A DNA stretch of 64,000 nt, taken from positions 1 to 64,000 of the forward strand of contig NZ_JACVFC010000001.1 in NCBI RefSeq assembly GCF_014529935.1, given 5' to 3'. Position numbers and translations under genes: made by a program. Below the pieces are notes generated by a model. It was not told the DNA's origin, made no database searches, and was given only the letters and a program-made list of their open reading frames with translations. Of this stretch, positions 35,956 to 45,225 are shown piece by piece. Origin of the DNA: Chitinophaga qingshengii (lineage in GTDB: Bacteria > Bacteroidota > Bacteroidia > Chitinophagales > Chitinophagaceae). Position 1 is the stretch's first letter. Each line of letters opens with the position of its first letter.

Positions 35956-38475
35956 CTACTGATTTGCCTTGATTAAATTGCCAAACAAACCTCCGAATCC
36001 AACCCGCACGCCTATACGCGTATCGTCCTGGCTCTGATAACCCGCTACCACATCTACCCTCAATACTTTCAGGATATTCTCCAATCCCAGGAATGCTTCC
36101 ACATAATTGTTTTTATCATTTACATAGAAGGCATTGGAACCTGCCACCAGATTCCATTTCAGTCGATTAAACAAGGGTATCTTGTTAGTCAGCAACCCAT
36201 TGAAATGATGCTCTACATTAGCCGTCAGAAAAAATGGCGCGGTCGTACTGTAACGATAATAGGGCGCTAACTGAAAACTGTTCAGGTATCTGGTATTATA
36301 AAAAGTCTGGTTGCCATTGAAATGCTGAAAATCCGGGATCTGTACATTACGGTCATTCAGGAAACCACCGGCCGTAAGACGGTAACGAAACTCGCCAAAT
36401 AATTTGAAGTTCATATTGTCGAACACGGAAAGCTTCCACTTATCGAAGTCCACCACACTATTAGCCACATTCGGAATCCCTTTGCTATAGGCTATTTCAA
36501 AGGTTGGGTACTTAGAACCCAGCGGCATCTTACGGTCCGGCATCTCTATAAACTGCTGCCCCGGCTGATAACGGAAGCTCAGGTCTACAATAAACGCCTG
36601 GTGACGGTTGAAGGGTATCTGCGCCAGATCGTCCGGATGATTGGGCGTAAACTGTTTTTTGTCGTTTTTAAAGATCACAAAATCCGTGGTGTTCTCCACG
36701 GGTATCCGGCTTTCATAACGTGCCCCCACCGTAAGCCGGTCATTCGTCTGGAAGGTACGGCTGTAGCGCAATTGAGCGAACCAGTTTTCATACAGCTTCA
36801 TATAGTTCTCCTTCAGCAACAGCGTATAAAACTCATTGGCAATATTATCTATCGGGTTCTCCTGGTTAAACTGACTGACACGTTTACCACCCCCAACGGT
36901 CCAGTCGTTGCGCCCATAACGGGTACGGATACGGCTTTCTGAACTATAGGTAACAAACGTATAGGCATTGAGGTGAGTATTACTCAAACCGTAACGCACA
37001 AACGGAGATATCTTTAGTTGTTTTTCTTCTCCCGGATTTAGCTGTAGCCTTGGCTCCAGCGCCAGCACCAAACCTTCAACCGTATTATATTTCAGGGATT
37101 GCGCCAATCCTTTCAGGTGAAACGTATTAAACTGAATGCTGCTATCCCGGCGGAAATACAACTTACGGTTCACACCCGACCATAACACATCCATCACTTT
37201 TACCGGCTTCTGTTTTTTTCGCAGCGAATCGAGGGTATTGCCTTTCATGGCCGCCAGGCGGTTGGCCCGGGCAGTACTGTCTTTTTCGTGGTAGTCTTTC
37301 GCCTCTGCTTCTTCCAGCGGCACCGGCCGGATGCTATCCCAATACGGCACTTCTTTTTTATCAAAGGCAGAATCATATTTCAGGAAGGTATTATCAAAAT
37401 ATTTCGGGCCGAACTGCGGATGCAGGTTGTAATCGGAATATACATTGACAAAGTTGCCGCCCATACGGAAACCGAACTTATCAATCGACAGCTGCAATAC
37501 CTGGTCTTTAATACGCCATACATCGCCGGATACCGGTACATGCGTTTGACGGATACGCAGCGTATCCATCAGTTCCAGCTGGTATTCACCGGTAAGAATC
37601 AAATCTGTACTGTGAATACGCCAGTCGCCGTCGGTGATAAAAATGTATCCGGAGAACAGCGGCTCCTGTTTTCTTCTGGGGATCACGCGTATTTTACTTA
37701 CCATACGCCCGTCTTCCAGGAACTCGCCTTTGAGGCGGTATTTATAGTAGGACAACGCATTTTGTGCAATCGGGGAAATGTAGCCTCTGGGGCCCATCTG
37801 CGTGATAACAGCCGAAACATTGTTATCGTAGAAACTGATAAACGCCGGGAAACTCATGCCGATACCGCCGCCGCTCTTACGGTCGGATATCACTTCCAGC
37901 TTCATTTTATCCGGCATGCGGAAAGAAATTTTTGTGATGGACTCCGACAGGAACACCATGCCTTTGCCGGCACTGTCCACGCCCATATCTTCCTTATCCA
38001 CTTTTTGACCCATGAACTTATTGGGCGCACCTTTCATCTTGATGGTACCCTTAATGTAGGACATACAGGTGTATTCCTTTACCTGCTGCTGATAGAAAGC
38101 TCTCTTTTTGATCGCCTGGCGGATGATGGCATAGGCAGGGTCCTCCCCTCCGGCTTTTACCACCACTTCTTTGATCTGAAGGTTGACAGGCAGCAATGCG
38201 AAATTAACCGTCTGCGGCTCGCTACCCACCTGGATAACCGTTTCCGTTTTACGGTAGCCGATATACTGGCATACCAGGGTGTATTGACCGGGGGAGATAT
38301 CCAGCTGGTATTGTCCGGCAGCATTGGTAGTGGTACCCGTTGTAGTTCCCTTTATCAGTACGGTAGCATATGGCAGGGGGTTATGTCTGTCATCTGTCAC
38401 CAAACCTTTCACGACAGTGGCTTCACAGTAGGTAGTAAACAGGAGTAAAAACAGGGTAGGTAAATATTTCATCAT
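35956..38475 (-). CDS. DUF5686 outer-membrane protein with carboxypeptidase-regulatory-like domain
   Basis: An 839-residue exported protein. After a signal peptide (MMKYLPTLFLLLFTTYCEA) comes a CarboxypepD_reg-like Ig fold (about 22-105, VKGLVTDDRHNPLPYATV). The DUF5686 region then runs to the C-terminus with beta-barrel-like alternation. DUF5686 proteins are conserved across Bacteroidota. They are predicted outer-membrane barrels without TonB plugs, and their function is not established. No plug domain or TonB box is seen, which separates it from the three other receptors of the window. It appears monocistronic. Confidence 0.85.
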   Translation of the reverse strand: MMKYLPTLFLLLFTTYCEATVVKGLVTDDRHNPLPYATVLIKGTTTGTTTNAAGQYQLDISPGQYTLVCQYIGYRKTETVIQVGSEPQTVNFALLPVNLQIKEVVVKAGGEDPAYAIIRQAIKKRAFYQQQVKEYTCMSYIKGTIKMKGAPNKFMGQKVDKEDMGVDSAGKGMVFLSESITKISFRMPDKMKLEVISDRKSGGGIGMSFPAFISFYDNNVSAVITQMGPRGYISPIAQNALSYYKYRLKGEFLEDGRMVSKIRVIPRRKQEPLFSGYIFITDGDWRIHSTDLILTGEYQLELMDTLRIRQTHVPVSGDVWRIKDQVLQLSIDKFGFRMGGNFVNVYSDYNLHPQFGPKYFDNTFLKYDSAFDKKEVPYWDSIRPVPLEEAEAKDYHEKDSTARANRLAAMKGNTLDSLRKKQKPVKVMDVLWSGVNRKLYFRRDSSIQFNTFHLKGLAQSLKYNTVEGLVLALEPRLQLNPGEEKQLKISPFVRYGLSNTHLNAYTFVTYSSESRIRTRYGRNDWTVGGGKRVSQFNQENPIDNIANEFYTLLLKENYMKLYENWFAQLRYSRTFQTNDRLTVGARYESRIPVENTTDFVIFKNDKKQFTPNHPDDLAQIPFNRHQAFIVDLSFRYQPGQQFIEMPDRKMPLGSKYPTFEIAYSKGIPNVANSVVDFDKWKLSVFDNMNFKLFGEFRYRLTAGGFLNDRNVQIPDFQHFNGNQTFYNTRYLNSFQLAPYYRYSTTAPFFLTANVEHHFNGLLTNKIPLFNRLKWNLVAGSNAFYVNDKNNYVEAFLGLENILKVLRVDVVAGYQSQDDTRIGVRVGFGGLFGNLIKANQ

Positions 38476-38553
38476 ATCTCAAAAATAACTACCAGGTACG
38501 TACGCCAATAAGGTACTTACCGTTTTACCACAAATTTAACAGCACATGATAAC

Positions 38554-38910
38554 CTATGATACAATCTTTTTCGGAGCACGGAGAAAGGCAGCACTGCTGG
38601 CAGCGAAACCGGCTACCAGTCCGCCGATGAGCGCACTGATCACTCCCAGCAAAGGAGCGCTGCGTACCTGAAGAATCATTTCGCTCATCCGGTTAGCGAG
38701 CAGATGGTCATTGCGTACATCCATATAAAATGCCAGCAACAGCCACAGTACAAAAACGGACAGGAACGCGCTGAAAAAAGACTTGCCGGGTGTGAGTGGC
38801 AACACCAGCGTAACAACAAATGCCACCAGGGCTACGCTCCACCAGGGAAGCACCGTACCGGCCAGATAGGCCAGGACAAGGATCAGCAGGAAATGGGAAA
38901 AGGATTTCAT
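38554..38910 (-). CDS. Small integral membrane protein
   Basis: A 118-residue protein with about four hydrophobic helices (FLLILVLAYLAGTVLPWW, VALVAFVVTLVLPL, FLSVFVLWLLLAFYM, LLGVISALIGGLVAGFAASSAAFL). The ATG at 38910 (MKSFSHFLL) is preferred over 38949, whose extra 13 residues overlap the dyad at 38949-38970. Function unknown. It is divergent from the DoxX gene. Confidence 0.75.
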   Translation of the reverse strand: MKSFSHFLLILVLAYLAGTVLPWWSVALVAFVVTLVLPLTPGKSFFSAFLSVFVLWLLLAFYMDVRNDHLLANRMSEMILQVRSAPLLGVISALIGGLVAGFAASSAAFLRAPKKIVS

Positions 38911-38948
38911 TATTCTAATATAATAAAATATATTAAACAGACCTTTCA

Positions 38949-38970
38949 TTTCTTAAGCTGTCTTAAGAAA
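38949..38970. promoter_or_regulatory. Dyad in the divergent promoter region
   Basis: TTTCTTAAG, CTGT, CTTAAGAAA: perfect 9-bp arms around a 4-base spacer. It is centred about 30 bases upstream of the TACCTTTG element and so is well placed for a regulator of the DoxX gene and possibly of the divergent membrane gene. Confidence 0.55.
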
Positions 38971-38988
38971 TATGCCTGTTACGGCAGC

Positions 38989-38996
38989 TACCTTTG
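38989..38996 (+). promoter_or_regulatory. -7 element of the DoxX promoter
   Basis: TACCTTTG matches TAnnTTTG, 23 bases before the ATG at 39020. Confidence 0.5.
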
Positions 38997-39019
38997 ATCA
39001 CAGCTTTATCTAAAAAATA

Positions 39020-39409
39020 ATGAGAGACAAAACAACCGAATGGTTTTTACGTATAGCCCTCAGTGCCGGCTTTTTGTCAGCTGTCGCCGACCGGCTGGGC
39101 TTATGGAGCAAGGCAAATTCCGCCTGGGGCAACTGGGATAACTTCCTCGCCTATACGGGCCAATTAATGCCCTGGCTGCCGGGACCATTGCTCAATGCTG
39201 CAGCTATCATCGCCACGGCAGCGGAGCTTATCCTGGGCATTGTTTTATTGGTCAATTTTAAAACCCGGCTGATAGCCATCGCCAGCGGAATTTTATTGCT
39301 GTTGTTTGCAATAGCGATGACCTTCTCCCTCGGTATTAAAGCACCGCTCAATTATTCGGTATTTGCAGCGTCAGCAGCGGCTTTTGCGCTGAGCGCACAG
39401 AAGAAATGA
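39020..39409 (+). CDS. DoxX-family membrane protein
   Basis: A 129-residue four-helix inner-membrane protein (LRIALSAGFLSAVADRLG, NAAAIIATAAELILGIVLLV, AIASGILLLLFAIAMTFSLG, VFAASAAAFALS). The glutamate in the second helix (ATAAELILG) and the opening FLSAVADRLGLW fit the DoxX/DoxD-like family. Members have been linked to quinone or thiol redox chemistry in other organisms, but the role here is unknown. It has its own promoter and a bidirectional terminator. Confidence 0.8.
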   Translation: MRDKTTEWFLRIALSAGFLSAVADRLGLWSKANSAWGNWDNFLAYTGQLMPWLPGPLLNAAAIIATAAELILGIVLLVNFKTRLIAIASGILLLLFAIAMTFSLGIKAPLNYSVFAASAAAFALSAQKK

Positions 39410-39443
39410 AAAAGCCCGGAGCCAGTAGCTCCGGGCTTTTTTA
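39410..39443. terminator. Bidirectional terminator between DoxX and the metZ-like gene
   Basis: A 13-bp perfect stem (39410-39422 with 39428-39440) with A and T tracts on the outer sides. Confidence 0.88.
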
Positions 39444-39460
39444 TAAAGATGTACCGCCGT

Positions 39461-40648
39461 TTACAGGGCGCTTTTTGCCAAAGCCTGCTCAATATCGGCA
39501 AGGATATCGTTTACATGTTCCAGGCCAACGGAGATGCGTATCAGTCCGGGTGTAATGCCTACAAGGGCTCTCTCCTCGTCGCTCAGTTTAGCATGTGTAG
39601 TGCTGGCAGGATGCGAAGCGATGCTGCGGCTATCTCCCAGGTTAGCCGTGAGAGACAGTAGTTTTAAGGCGTTAAGGAAACGCACGCCGCTTTCGAGGCC
39701 GCCTTTCAGCTCAAAACATACGATACCACCGCCACCGCTCATTTGTTTGCGGGCGATATCATGCTGCGGGTGACCGGGCAGGAAAGGATACTTCACACCG
39801 CTGAGGTGCGGGTTGCTTTCCAGTGCCTGCGCCAGTTTCAGGGCGCTGCCAGTGTGGCGCTCCATCCGTATATGCAGTGTCTCCAGGCTTTTGCTCAGCA
39901 CCCAGGCATTGAAGGGCGACATGGCCGGACCCGTACTTCTGCAGAAAGTATGTACTTCCTTGATCAGTTCCTTTTTACCCAGGACAGCGCCTCCCAGCAC
40001 ACGTCCCTGGCCGTCGATCCATTTGGTGGCCGAGTGGGTCACGATATGGGCGCCGGCTTCGATGGGGCGTTGCAGTACCGGTGTGGCAAAGCAGTTGTCC
40101 ACGTTCAGGATGATATTGTGTTTGTTGGCGATGCCTGCCAGGTAGGCAATATCAATGATTTCCAGGCCCGGGTTGGAAGGCGTTTCCACGAAGATCATCT
40201 TTGTATTGGGCTGGATCATCGCTTCAATGCCGGCAGGATCGTTGACATCAAAATAAGACGCCTCTATCCCCCATTTGGGCAGGAATTTAGTAATGACAGT
40301 ATGGGTAGAACCGAAGATAGAACGGGCACTCAGCAGGTGATCGCCTGCTTTCAGCAGGGCCATAAAGCTGGCGAAAATAGCGCTCATACCGGAAGCGGTG
40401 GCATAACCGGCTTCGGCGCCTTCCAGGGCGCACATTTTCTGTACAAATTCATCCACATTGGGATTACTGAACCGGCTATAGATATTAAAATCCGTTTCAT
40501 CCGCGAAAGTGGCCCTCATTTCTTCTGCGTTGTCAAAGCAGAAGCTGGAAGTCAGGAACATGGGCGTAGAGTGTTCCATTTCATTGGTACGCGCCGTCTG
40601 AATCCTGACCGCATTGGTTTCCGGTTGGTATTGATTGTTATCGTTCAT
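39461..40648 (-). CDS. metZ: PLP-dependent trans-sulfuration enzyme, O-succinyl/acetylhomoserine sulfhydrylase-like
   Basis: A 395-residue Cys/Met-metabolism PLP enzyme. The PLP-binding Lys lies in THSATKWIDGQGRVLGG; YSRFSNPNVDEF, ETPSNPGLEIID and TPGLIRISVGLEH are family signatures. The WIDGQGR-V-GG form is typical of the MetZ branch, which makes homocysteine directly from an acylated homoserine and sulfide. The symbol is a best guess because cystathionine gamma-synthases are close. It lies near metX, which makes the acylated homoserine, supporting a methionine role. The start at 40648 (MNDNNQ) avoids overlap with the OsmC gene. Confidence 0.82.
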   Translation of the reverse strand: MNDNNQYQPETNAVRIQTARTNEMEHSTPMFLTSSFCFDNAEEMRATFADETDFNIYSRFSNPNVDEFVQKMCALEGAEAGYATASGMSAIFASFMALLKAGDHLLSARSIFGSTHTVITKFLPKWGIEASYFDVNDPAGIEAMIQPNTKMIFVETPSNPGLEIIDIAYLAGIANKHNIILNVDNCFATPVLQRPIEAGAHIVTHSATKWIDGQGRVLGGAVLGKKELIKEVHTFCRSTGPAMSPFNAWVLSKSLETLHIRMERHTGSALKLAQALESNPHLSGVKYPFLPGHPQHDIARKQMSGGGGIVCFELKGGLESGVRFLNALKLLSLTANLGDSRSIASHPASTTHAKLSDEERALVGITPGLIRISVGLEHVNDILADIEQALAKSAL

Positions 40649-40673
40649 TGCACATGGTGGTTTCTCTCCGTGA

Positions 40674-41093
40674 TTAAGCATGCAGTTTCACTTCCCAGGT
40701 CAGTTTGGTATTGGCCTGACGCAATGTTTCCGCTACGGAGCAATATTTGTTCATCGACAGTTCTACCGCGCGGGCAGCCTTGTCCGCATCGATATTGCCG
40801 GTTAAATGAAAGATGATATGGGCAGTTTCCCACAGCGCAGGTTCTTTCTCCTTTTCTCTTTCCGCTTCAATTTCGATACGGAAATCCTTCACTTCCTGCC
40901 GTTGTTTTTTCAGGATCATCAGCACATCAATGGCAGAGCAACCGCCGAGGCCCATGATGACCATCTGCATGGGTCTTACGCCATTATTTTTGCCTCCGTT
41001 TTCCAGGGATGAGTCCATCAACACTTTGTGACCGCCTTCATCTACGGCTTCCATGTTAAACCCGTCGTCTACTCTTTGTAATGCTATTTTCAT
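40674..41093 (-). CDS. OsmC-family protein
   Basis: A 139-residue OsmC/Ohr fold protein. The redox Cys position is seen in MGLGGCSAIDVLMIL, and the second region in NKYCSVAETLR gives the C-terminal Cys. The motif spacing fits the OsmC/YhfA branch better than Ohr. OsmC proteins reduce organic peroxides or act as thiol-related carriers. The start at 41093 (MKIALQRVDD) is chosen over 41132, which lies inside the inverted repeat. It ends 25 bases before the metZ-like start and is probably co-transcribed with it. Confidence 0.85.
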   Translation of the reverse strand: MKIALQRVDDGFNMEAVDEGGHKVLMDSSLENGGKNNGVRPMQMVIMGLGGCSAIDVLMILKKQRQEVKDFRIEIEAEREKEKEPALWETAHIIFHLTGNIDADKAARAVELSMNKYCSVAETLRQANTKLTWEVKLHA

Positions 41094-41114
41094 GATTAGG
41101 TGGATTTCTTCCAA

Positions 41115-41122
41115 CAAAGATA
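41115..41122 (-). promoter_or_regulatory. -7 element of the OsmC/metZ promoter
   Basis: TATCTTTG on the minus strand matches TAnnTTTG, 22 bases upstream of the OsmC ATG at 41093 and beside the inverted repeat. Confidence 0.5.
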
Positions 41123-41129
41123 AATAAAT

Positions 41130-41219
41130 CAATTACGAAATACGAATTACGAATTACGGCTACTGCTAAGTATTGGCGCTCAATTCGTAATTCGTTATTT
41201 GTAATTCGTAATCCGTATT
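41130..41219. repeat. Intergenic inverted repeat (subfamily B) between divergent genes
   Basis: Imperfect arms (about 41131-41159 and 41181-41219) made of iterated AATTACGAATTACG words. It is the only member of the family found between divergent starts. Its right arm contains the TTTG used by the metX promoter. Confidence 0.8.
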
Positions 41220-41228
41220 GTAGATTTG
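41198..41228 (+). promoter_or_regulatory. metX promoter overlapping the inverted repeat
   Basis: TTTG (41198-41201), 19 bases, TAGATTTG (41221-41228): a perfect TTTG-N19-TAnnTTTG match. The leader to the TTG start at 41245 would be only about 10 bases. Confidence 0.65.
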
Positions 41229-41244
41229 CAAAAATTTTGGATTA

Positions 41245-42258
41245 TTGTCTGCACAGGTTTTTCACAGTAAAGCACCATTCCGGCTGGAGTCCGGCCAGGT
41301 ATTACCAGCCTTACAAATCGCCTATCATACTTACGGTACCATGAATGCTGAAGGCAGCAATGTGGTATGGATATGTCATGCATTAACCGCCAACAGCGAT
41401 GTGGCTGACTGGTGGAGTGGTCTGGTTGGTCCGGGCAGGACCATCGATCCTGCTCAGCACTTTATCGTATGCGCCAATATAATCGGCTCCTGCTATGGCA
41501 GTTCCGGTCCGCAGACGGTGAACCCTGCCACCGGCGAGCCCTGGTATCATACTTTTCCCGCTATCACCATCCGCGATATGGTACAGGCCCATAGCCTGCT
41601 GCGTGCACACCTGCAGATACAACAGATAAGCCTGCTCGTAGGCGGCTCCATGGGCGGTTACCAGGTATTGGAATGGGCGCTGACAGAGCCTGAACGTATC
41701 CAGCGGTTATTCCTGCTGTGTACCGGCGCTGCTGAAAGTGCCTGGGGCATTGCCATTCACACCGCCCAGCGGCTGGCCATAGAAGCAGATACCAGCTGGC
41801 AGGATGCCGCACCCGGCGCCGGCGCCCGTGGCCTCAAAGCCGCCAGGGCCATCGGTATGGTCACCTATCGCAATTATCAGACCTTTATGCGCACCCAGTC
41901 GGACCCCGACAAGGAAAAGACTGACAACTTCCGCGCTTCCTCCTATATCGACTACCAGGGTGACAAACTGGTGAAACGTTTTAATGCCCAGTCCTACTGG
42001 CTGCTAACCAAAGCCATGGACAGCCACAACATTGCCCGTGGCCGCCATGAAGATATCACCACTTCCCTCTCCCATATTCAACAACCGGTATTGCTGATCG
42101 GTATCAGCAGCGATATTCTCTGTCCTCCGGAAGAACAACGCCTGCTGGCCACCTATCTGCCTCATACCACCTACCATGAGATAGACTCTTCCTACGGCCA
42201 TGATGGCTTCCTGATTGAGTTTGAGAAGATCGGGAAGATCTTGCAGGAGTGGCACTAG
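41245..42258 (+). CDS. metX: Homoserine O-acetyltransferase
   Basis: An alpha/beta-hydrolase-fold enzyme that transfers an acetyl group from acetyl-CoA to homoserine in methionine biosynthesis. The 337-residue protein has WICHALTANSDVADWW and DP-FIVCANIIGSCYGSSGP (oxyanion region). The nucleophile elbow is GGSMGG with S135, and the C-terminal catalytic His lies in SSYGHDGFLIE. No ATG fits the N-terminus; TTG at 41245 gives MSAQVFHSKAPF, and an in-frame TAG lies at 41221. Whether acetyl or succinyl is used cannot be told from sequence alone, but this fold is usually acetyl-specific. It is divergent from OsmC and metZ. Confidence 0.9.
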   Translation: MSAQVFHSKAPFRLESGQVLPALQIAYHTYGTMNAEGSNVVWICHALTANSDVADWWSGLVGPGRTIDPAQHFIVCANIIGSCYGSSGPQTVNPATGEPWYHTFPAITIRDMVQAHSLLRAHLQIQQISLLVGGSMGGYQVLEWALTEPERIQRLFLLCTGAAESAWGIAIHTAQRLAIEADTSWQDAAPGAGARGLKAARAIGMVTYRNYQTFMRTQSDPDKEKTDNFRASSYIDYQGDKLVKRFNAQSYWLLTKAMDSHNIARGRHEDITTSLSHIQQPVLLIGISSDILCPPEEQRLLATYLPHTTYHEIDSSYGHDGFLIEFEKIGKILQEWH

Positions 42259-42352
42259 ATAGTATCCGTATTAAATATTTCCCTTTACGCAGTTGTATTT
42301 GATTTTTCCTTATATTTAGATAAACCGAGTCTAAATCACAAAACGTCTGCGT

Positions 42353-45223
42353 ATGAAAAACATTCGATTCAAAGTTTGTTTGGGCGCCCTGTTGCTATTG
42401 ATGTCCCTTTCCCTGACACTTTCAGCACAAACACCAACAACTATTACCGGTACTGTAACAGACAAAACTTCCGGCAACGGCATGCAAGGAGTTACGGTGG
42501 CCGTAAAAGGCGCCACCGCCGGCACCATCACCGGCAGCGGCGGTAGCTTCCAGCTGAAAACCACACATGCGCTCCCCCTGACCCTGGTTTTTACCTATGT
42601 AGGTTACCAAACTGCTGAACAGGTGGTCAACAATGCCAGCGATAAAATTGCAGTAGCCCTGGGGAGCACTGAAATACTCGGCCAGGAAGTAGTGGTAGCT
42701 GCCAGCCGTGTACAGGAAAGCATTCTGCAATCGCCGGTATCCATCGAAAAACTGGATGCCCGCGCCCTGAAAGCCTCTCCGGCCCCCTCCTTCTACGACG
42801 CCCTTGCCAACCTGAAAGGCGTGGAAATGAGCACCCAGAGCCTTACCTTCAAATCCGTGAATACACGCGGCTTCAACAGCAACGGTAACACCCGCGTATT
42901 GCAGCTGAACGATGGTATGGACAACCAGGCCCCCGGCCTTAACTTCGCCGTAGGTAACATGGTAGGTATTCCGGAACTGGACCTCGACAACGTGGAACTC
43001 ATTCCCGGCGCTGCCTCCGCACTGTACGGTCCCAACGCCCTTAACGGCATTGTGCTGATGACCAGCAAAAACCCATTCCAATACCAGGGTTTAAGTGCCC
43101 AGGTGAAAACCGGTTTCCTCAACGATAAAGGCCGCACCTCCGCTACAACAGGTTATTATGACGTGTCTGTACGGTATGCACATGCCTTTAACGACAAATG
43201 GGCCTTTAAACTCAATGTAGGCTACCTCAAAGCAGACGATTGGCAGGCACACGATTACCGCGACCAAAGCCTCGCCAACGGCCATACGCTGCAGGACGGC
43301 ACCCGCGCCAATAACGAAGGTTATAACGGCGTGAACACCTATGGCGATGAGAACACTGTCAACATGTACAACACGTTGAAAGCTACCGGGGCGCTCAATC
43401 AGCAACTGGCGGCAATTTCCGCGGCAACAGGCGGCGCCATCACACCCGATCAGATCTTCAACACCATTATGCCGGCTCCCAATATGGCCAATGTTACCCG
43501 CACCGGTTATACCGAAGCGGATATCATGGACTATACTACCAAAAACCTGAAGCTCAACGGCGCCCTGCATTATAAAATCAAACCTAACCTGGAAGCCTTG
43601 ATACAAGGCAGTTACGGCTATGGTACTTCTGTTTATACCGGCGCCGACCGTTACTCCCTCCGTAACTTTAAAATGGGTCAGTACAAAGTAGAATTACGTA
43701 GCCCGGACTTTTATGTACGGGCGTATACCACCCAGGAAAGAGCGGGCGACAGTTATGCCGGTGGCACCCTCGCCTCCGGTATCAATGAAGCCTGGAAAAC
43801 CAGCCAGCTCTGGTACAACCAATACTTTAGCACTTACGCCACCCAATCGCTGGGTACCTTCGCCCAAACGCTCCAGGGTGCGCTGCAGGGAGGCGCTACA
43901 CCAACAGCTGCCTACGCAGCTGCGAGGAACGCAGTAATTGCCGGTATGCCTGCTTTCTACCAAAGTGCCCGCGCTAAAGCGGATGAAGGCCGTTTCATTC
44001 CCGGTTCACCTGAATTCAACGCCGCAGCAGAACAGGTGAAAAGCAAACCCATTCCCGGCGACGCCAAAGGGGTAGGCGCAAAATTCACCGATAAAACCAA
44101 TCTCTATCAGCTGGAGTTCATGTACAACTTCCATAACCTGATCAAATTCGCTGAAATACTGGTGGGTGGTAACTATCGGCGGTATGCGCTGAACTCCGAA
44201 AAAACCCTGTTCGCGGTAGACGATAATGGCAAAGAATTCCGTATCAACGAATACGGCGGCTATGTGCAGATCATGAAAAAACTGATAGACGACCACCTGA
44301 AACTGACCGGCTCCGTGCGTTACGACAAAAATATGAACTTCAAAGGCCAGTTCAGCCCCCGTTTATCTGCCGTGTATACCTTCCTGGAAACACAGAACAT
44401 CCGTGTATCCTATCAAACAGGCTTCCGCATTCCACACAACCAGGACCAGTACATAGATCTGGTAACGCCGCAGGCACACCTGATCGGTGGTCTTCCGTTC
44501 CTGCGCGAGCGTTATGGTTTGACTAACGGTCCTGTATATACGCTGCAATCCTTACAAGCCGGCGCACCGAAAGAATATACCTTCCGCGAATTCCTGCCTG
44601 AACGTATACAGGCCTATGAGCTGGGTTATAAATCCGTGATCGCCAAAAGGCTGCTGATAGATGCCTACATCTATAAAAATGATTTCAAAAACATGAATGG
44701 CGCCCAGGTATTGGCTAAACCAACCGGCCCTACTACCTTCCAGTATTTTTCTGTTCCGGTAAGTGCAGAACAAACGGTAAAATCATGGGGATGGGCACTG
44801 GGACTGGATTACAGTCTGCCGCTCAACTTCACCGCCGGTGGTAATATCTCCTATAATGAACTGAGCAATGAAAAAGATCTGGGTAGTTTCCAGGCTCAGT
44901 TCAATACGCCTAAAGTACGGTACAACCTCAATTTTGGTAACCGCAACATTGCCAACTCCAATATAGCCGCCAACGTGGTATGGAGATGGCAGGATTCCTA
45001 CGTATGGCAGTCGTCTTTCGTAGGTCCTAACGTGAATGTTGCCGGGCTGAGTGAAATCCCTGCTTTCGGTACACTGGATGCCATGATCAGCAAATTCTTC
45101 CCCAAAGCAAAAACAACGGTTAAGCTGGGTGGTATGAATATACTGAACAGGTCTTACGTGCAGTCATGGGGTAACCCTACCATTGGCTCACAATGGTATA
45201 TTTCCCTGGGATACAATCTTTGA
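42353..45223 (+). CDS. TonB-dependent receptor with carboxypeptidase-regulatory-like domain
   Basis: A 956-residue outer-membrane receptor. The signal peptide ends TLSAQ. The carboxypeptidase-regulatory-like domain (about 26-110, ITGTVTDKTSGNGMQGVTVAV) is followed by the plug domain (about 120-230, SPVSIEKLDARALKASPAPSFYDAL and VNTRGFNSNGNTRVLQLND). The beta-barrel extends to a C-terminal aromatic strand (WYISLGYNL). There is no SusD partner. The substrate is unknown; the plug resembles those of receptors for small ligands. It is followed by a very long hairpin and the convergent retron RT. Confidence 0.88.
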   Translation: MKNIRFKVCLGALLLLMSLSLTLSAQTPTTITGTVTDKTSGNGMQGVTVAVKGATAGTITGSGGSFQLKTTHALPLTLVFTYVGYQTAEQVVNNASDKIAVALGSTEILGQEVVVAASRVQESILQSPVSIEKLDARALKASPAPSFYDALANLKGVEMSTQSLTFKSVNTRGFNSNGNTRVLQLNDGMDNQAPGLNFAVGNMVGIPELDLDNVELIPGAASALYGPNALNGIVLMTSKNPFQYQGLSAQVKTGFLNDKGRTSATTGYYDVSVRYAHAFNDKWAFKLNVGYLKADDWQAHDYRDQSLANGHTLQDGTRANNEGYNGVNTYGDENTVNMYNTLKATGALNQQLAAISAATGGAITPDQIFNTIMPAPNMANVTRTGYTEADIMDYTTKNLKLNGALHYKIKPNLEALIQGSYGYGTSVYTGADRYSLRNFKMGQYKVELRSPDFYVRAYTTQERAGDSYAGGTLASGINEAWKTSQLWYNQYFSTYATQSLGTFAQTLQGALQGGATPTAAYAAARNAVIAGMPAFYQSARAKADEGRFIPGSPEFNAAAEQVKSKPIPGDAKGVGAKFTDKTNLYQLEFMYNFHNLIKFAEILVGGNYRRYALNSEKTLFAVDDNGKEFRINEYGGYVQIMKKLIDDHLKLTGSVRYDKNMNFKGQFSPRLSAVYTFLETQNIRVSYQTGFRIPHNQDQYIDLVTPQAHLIGGLPFLRERYGLTNGPVYTLQSLQAGAPKEYTFREFLPERIQAYELGYKSVIAKRLLIDAYIYKNDFKNMNGAQVLAKPTGPTTFQYFSVPVSAEQTVKSWGWALGLDYSLPLNFTAGGNISYNELSNEKDLGSFQAQFNTPKVRYNLNFGNRNIANSNIAANVVWRWQDSYVWQSSFVGPNVNVAGLSEIPAFGTLDAMISKFFPKAKTTVKLGGMNILNRSYVQSWGNPTIGSQWYISLGYNL

Positions 45224-45225
45224 TC

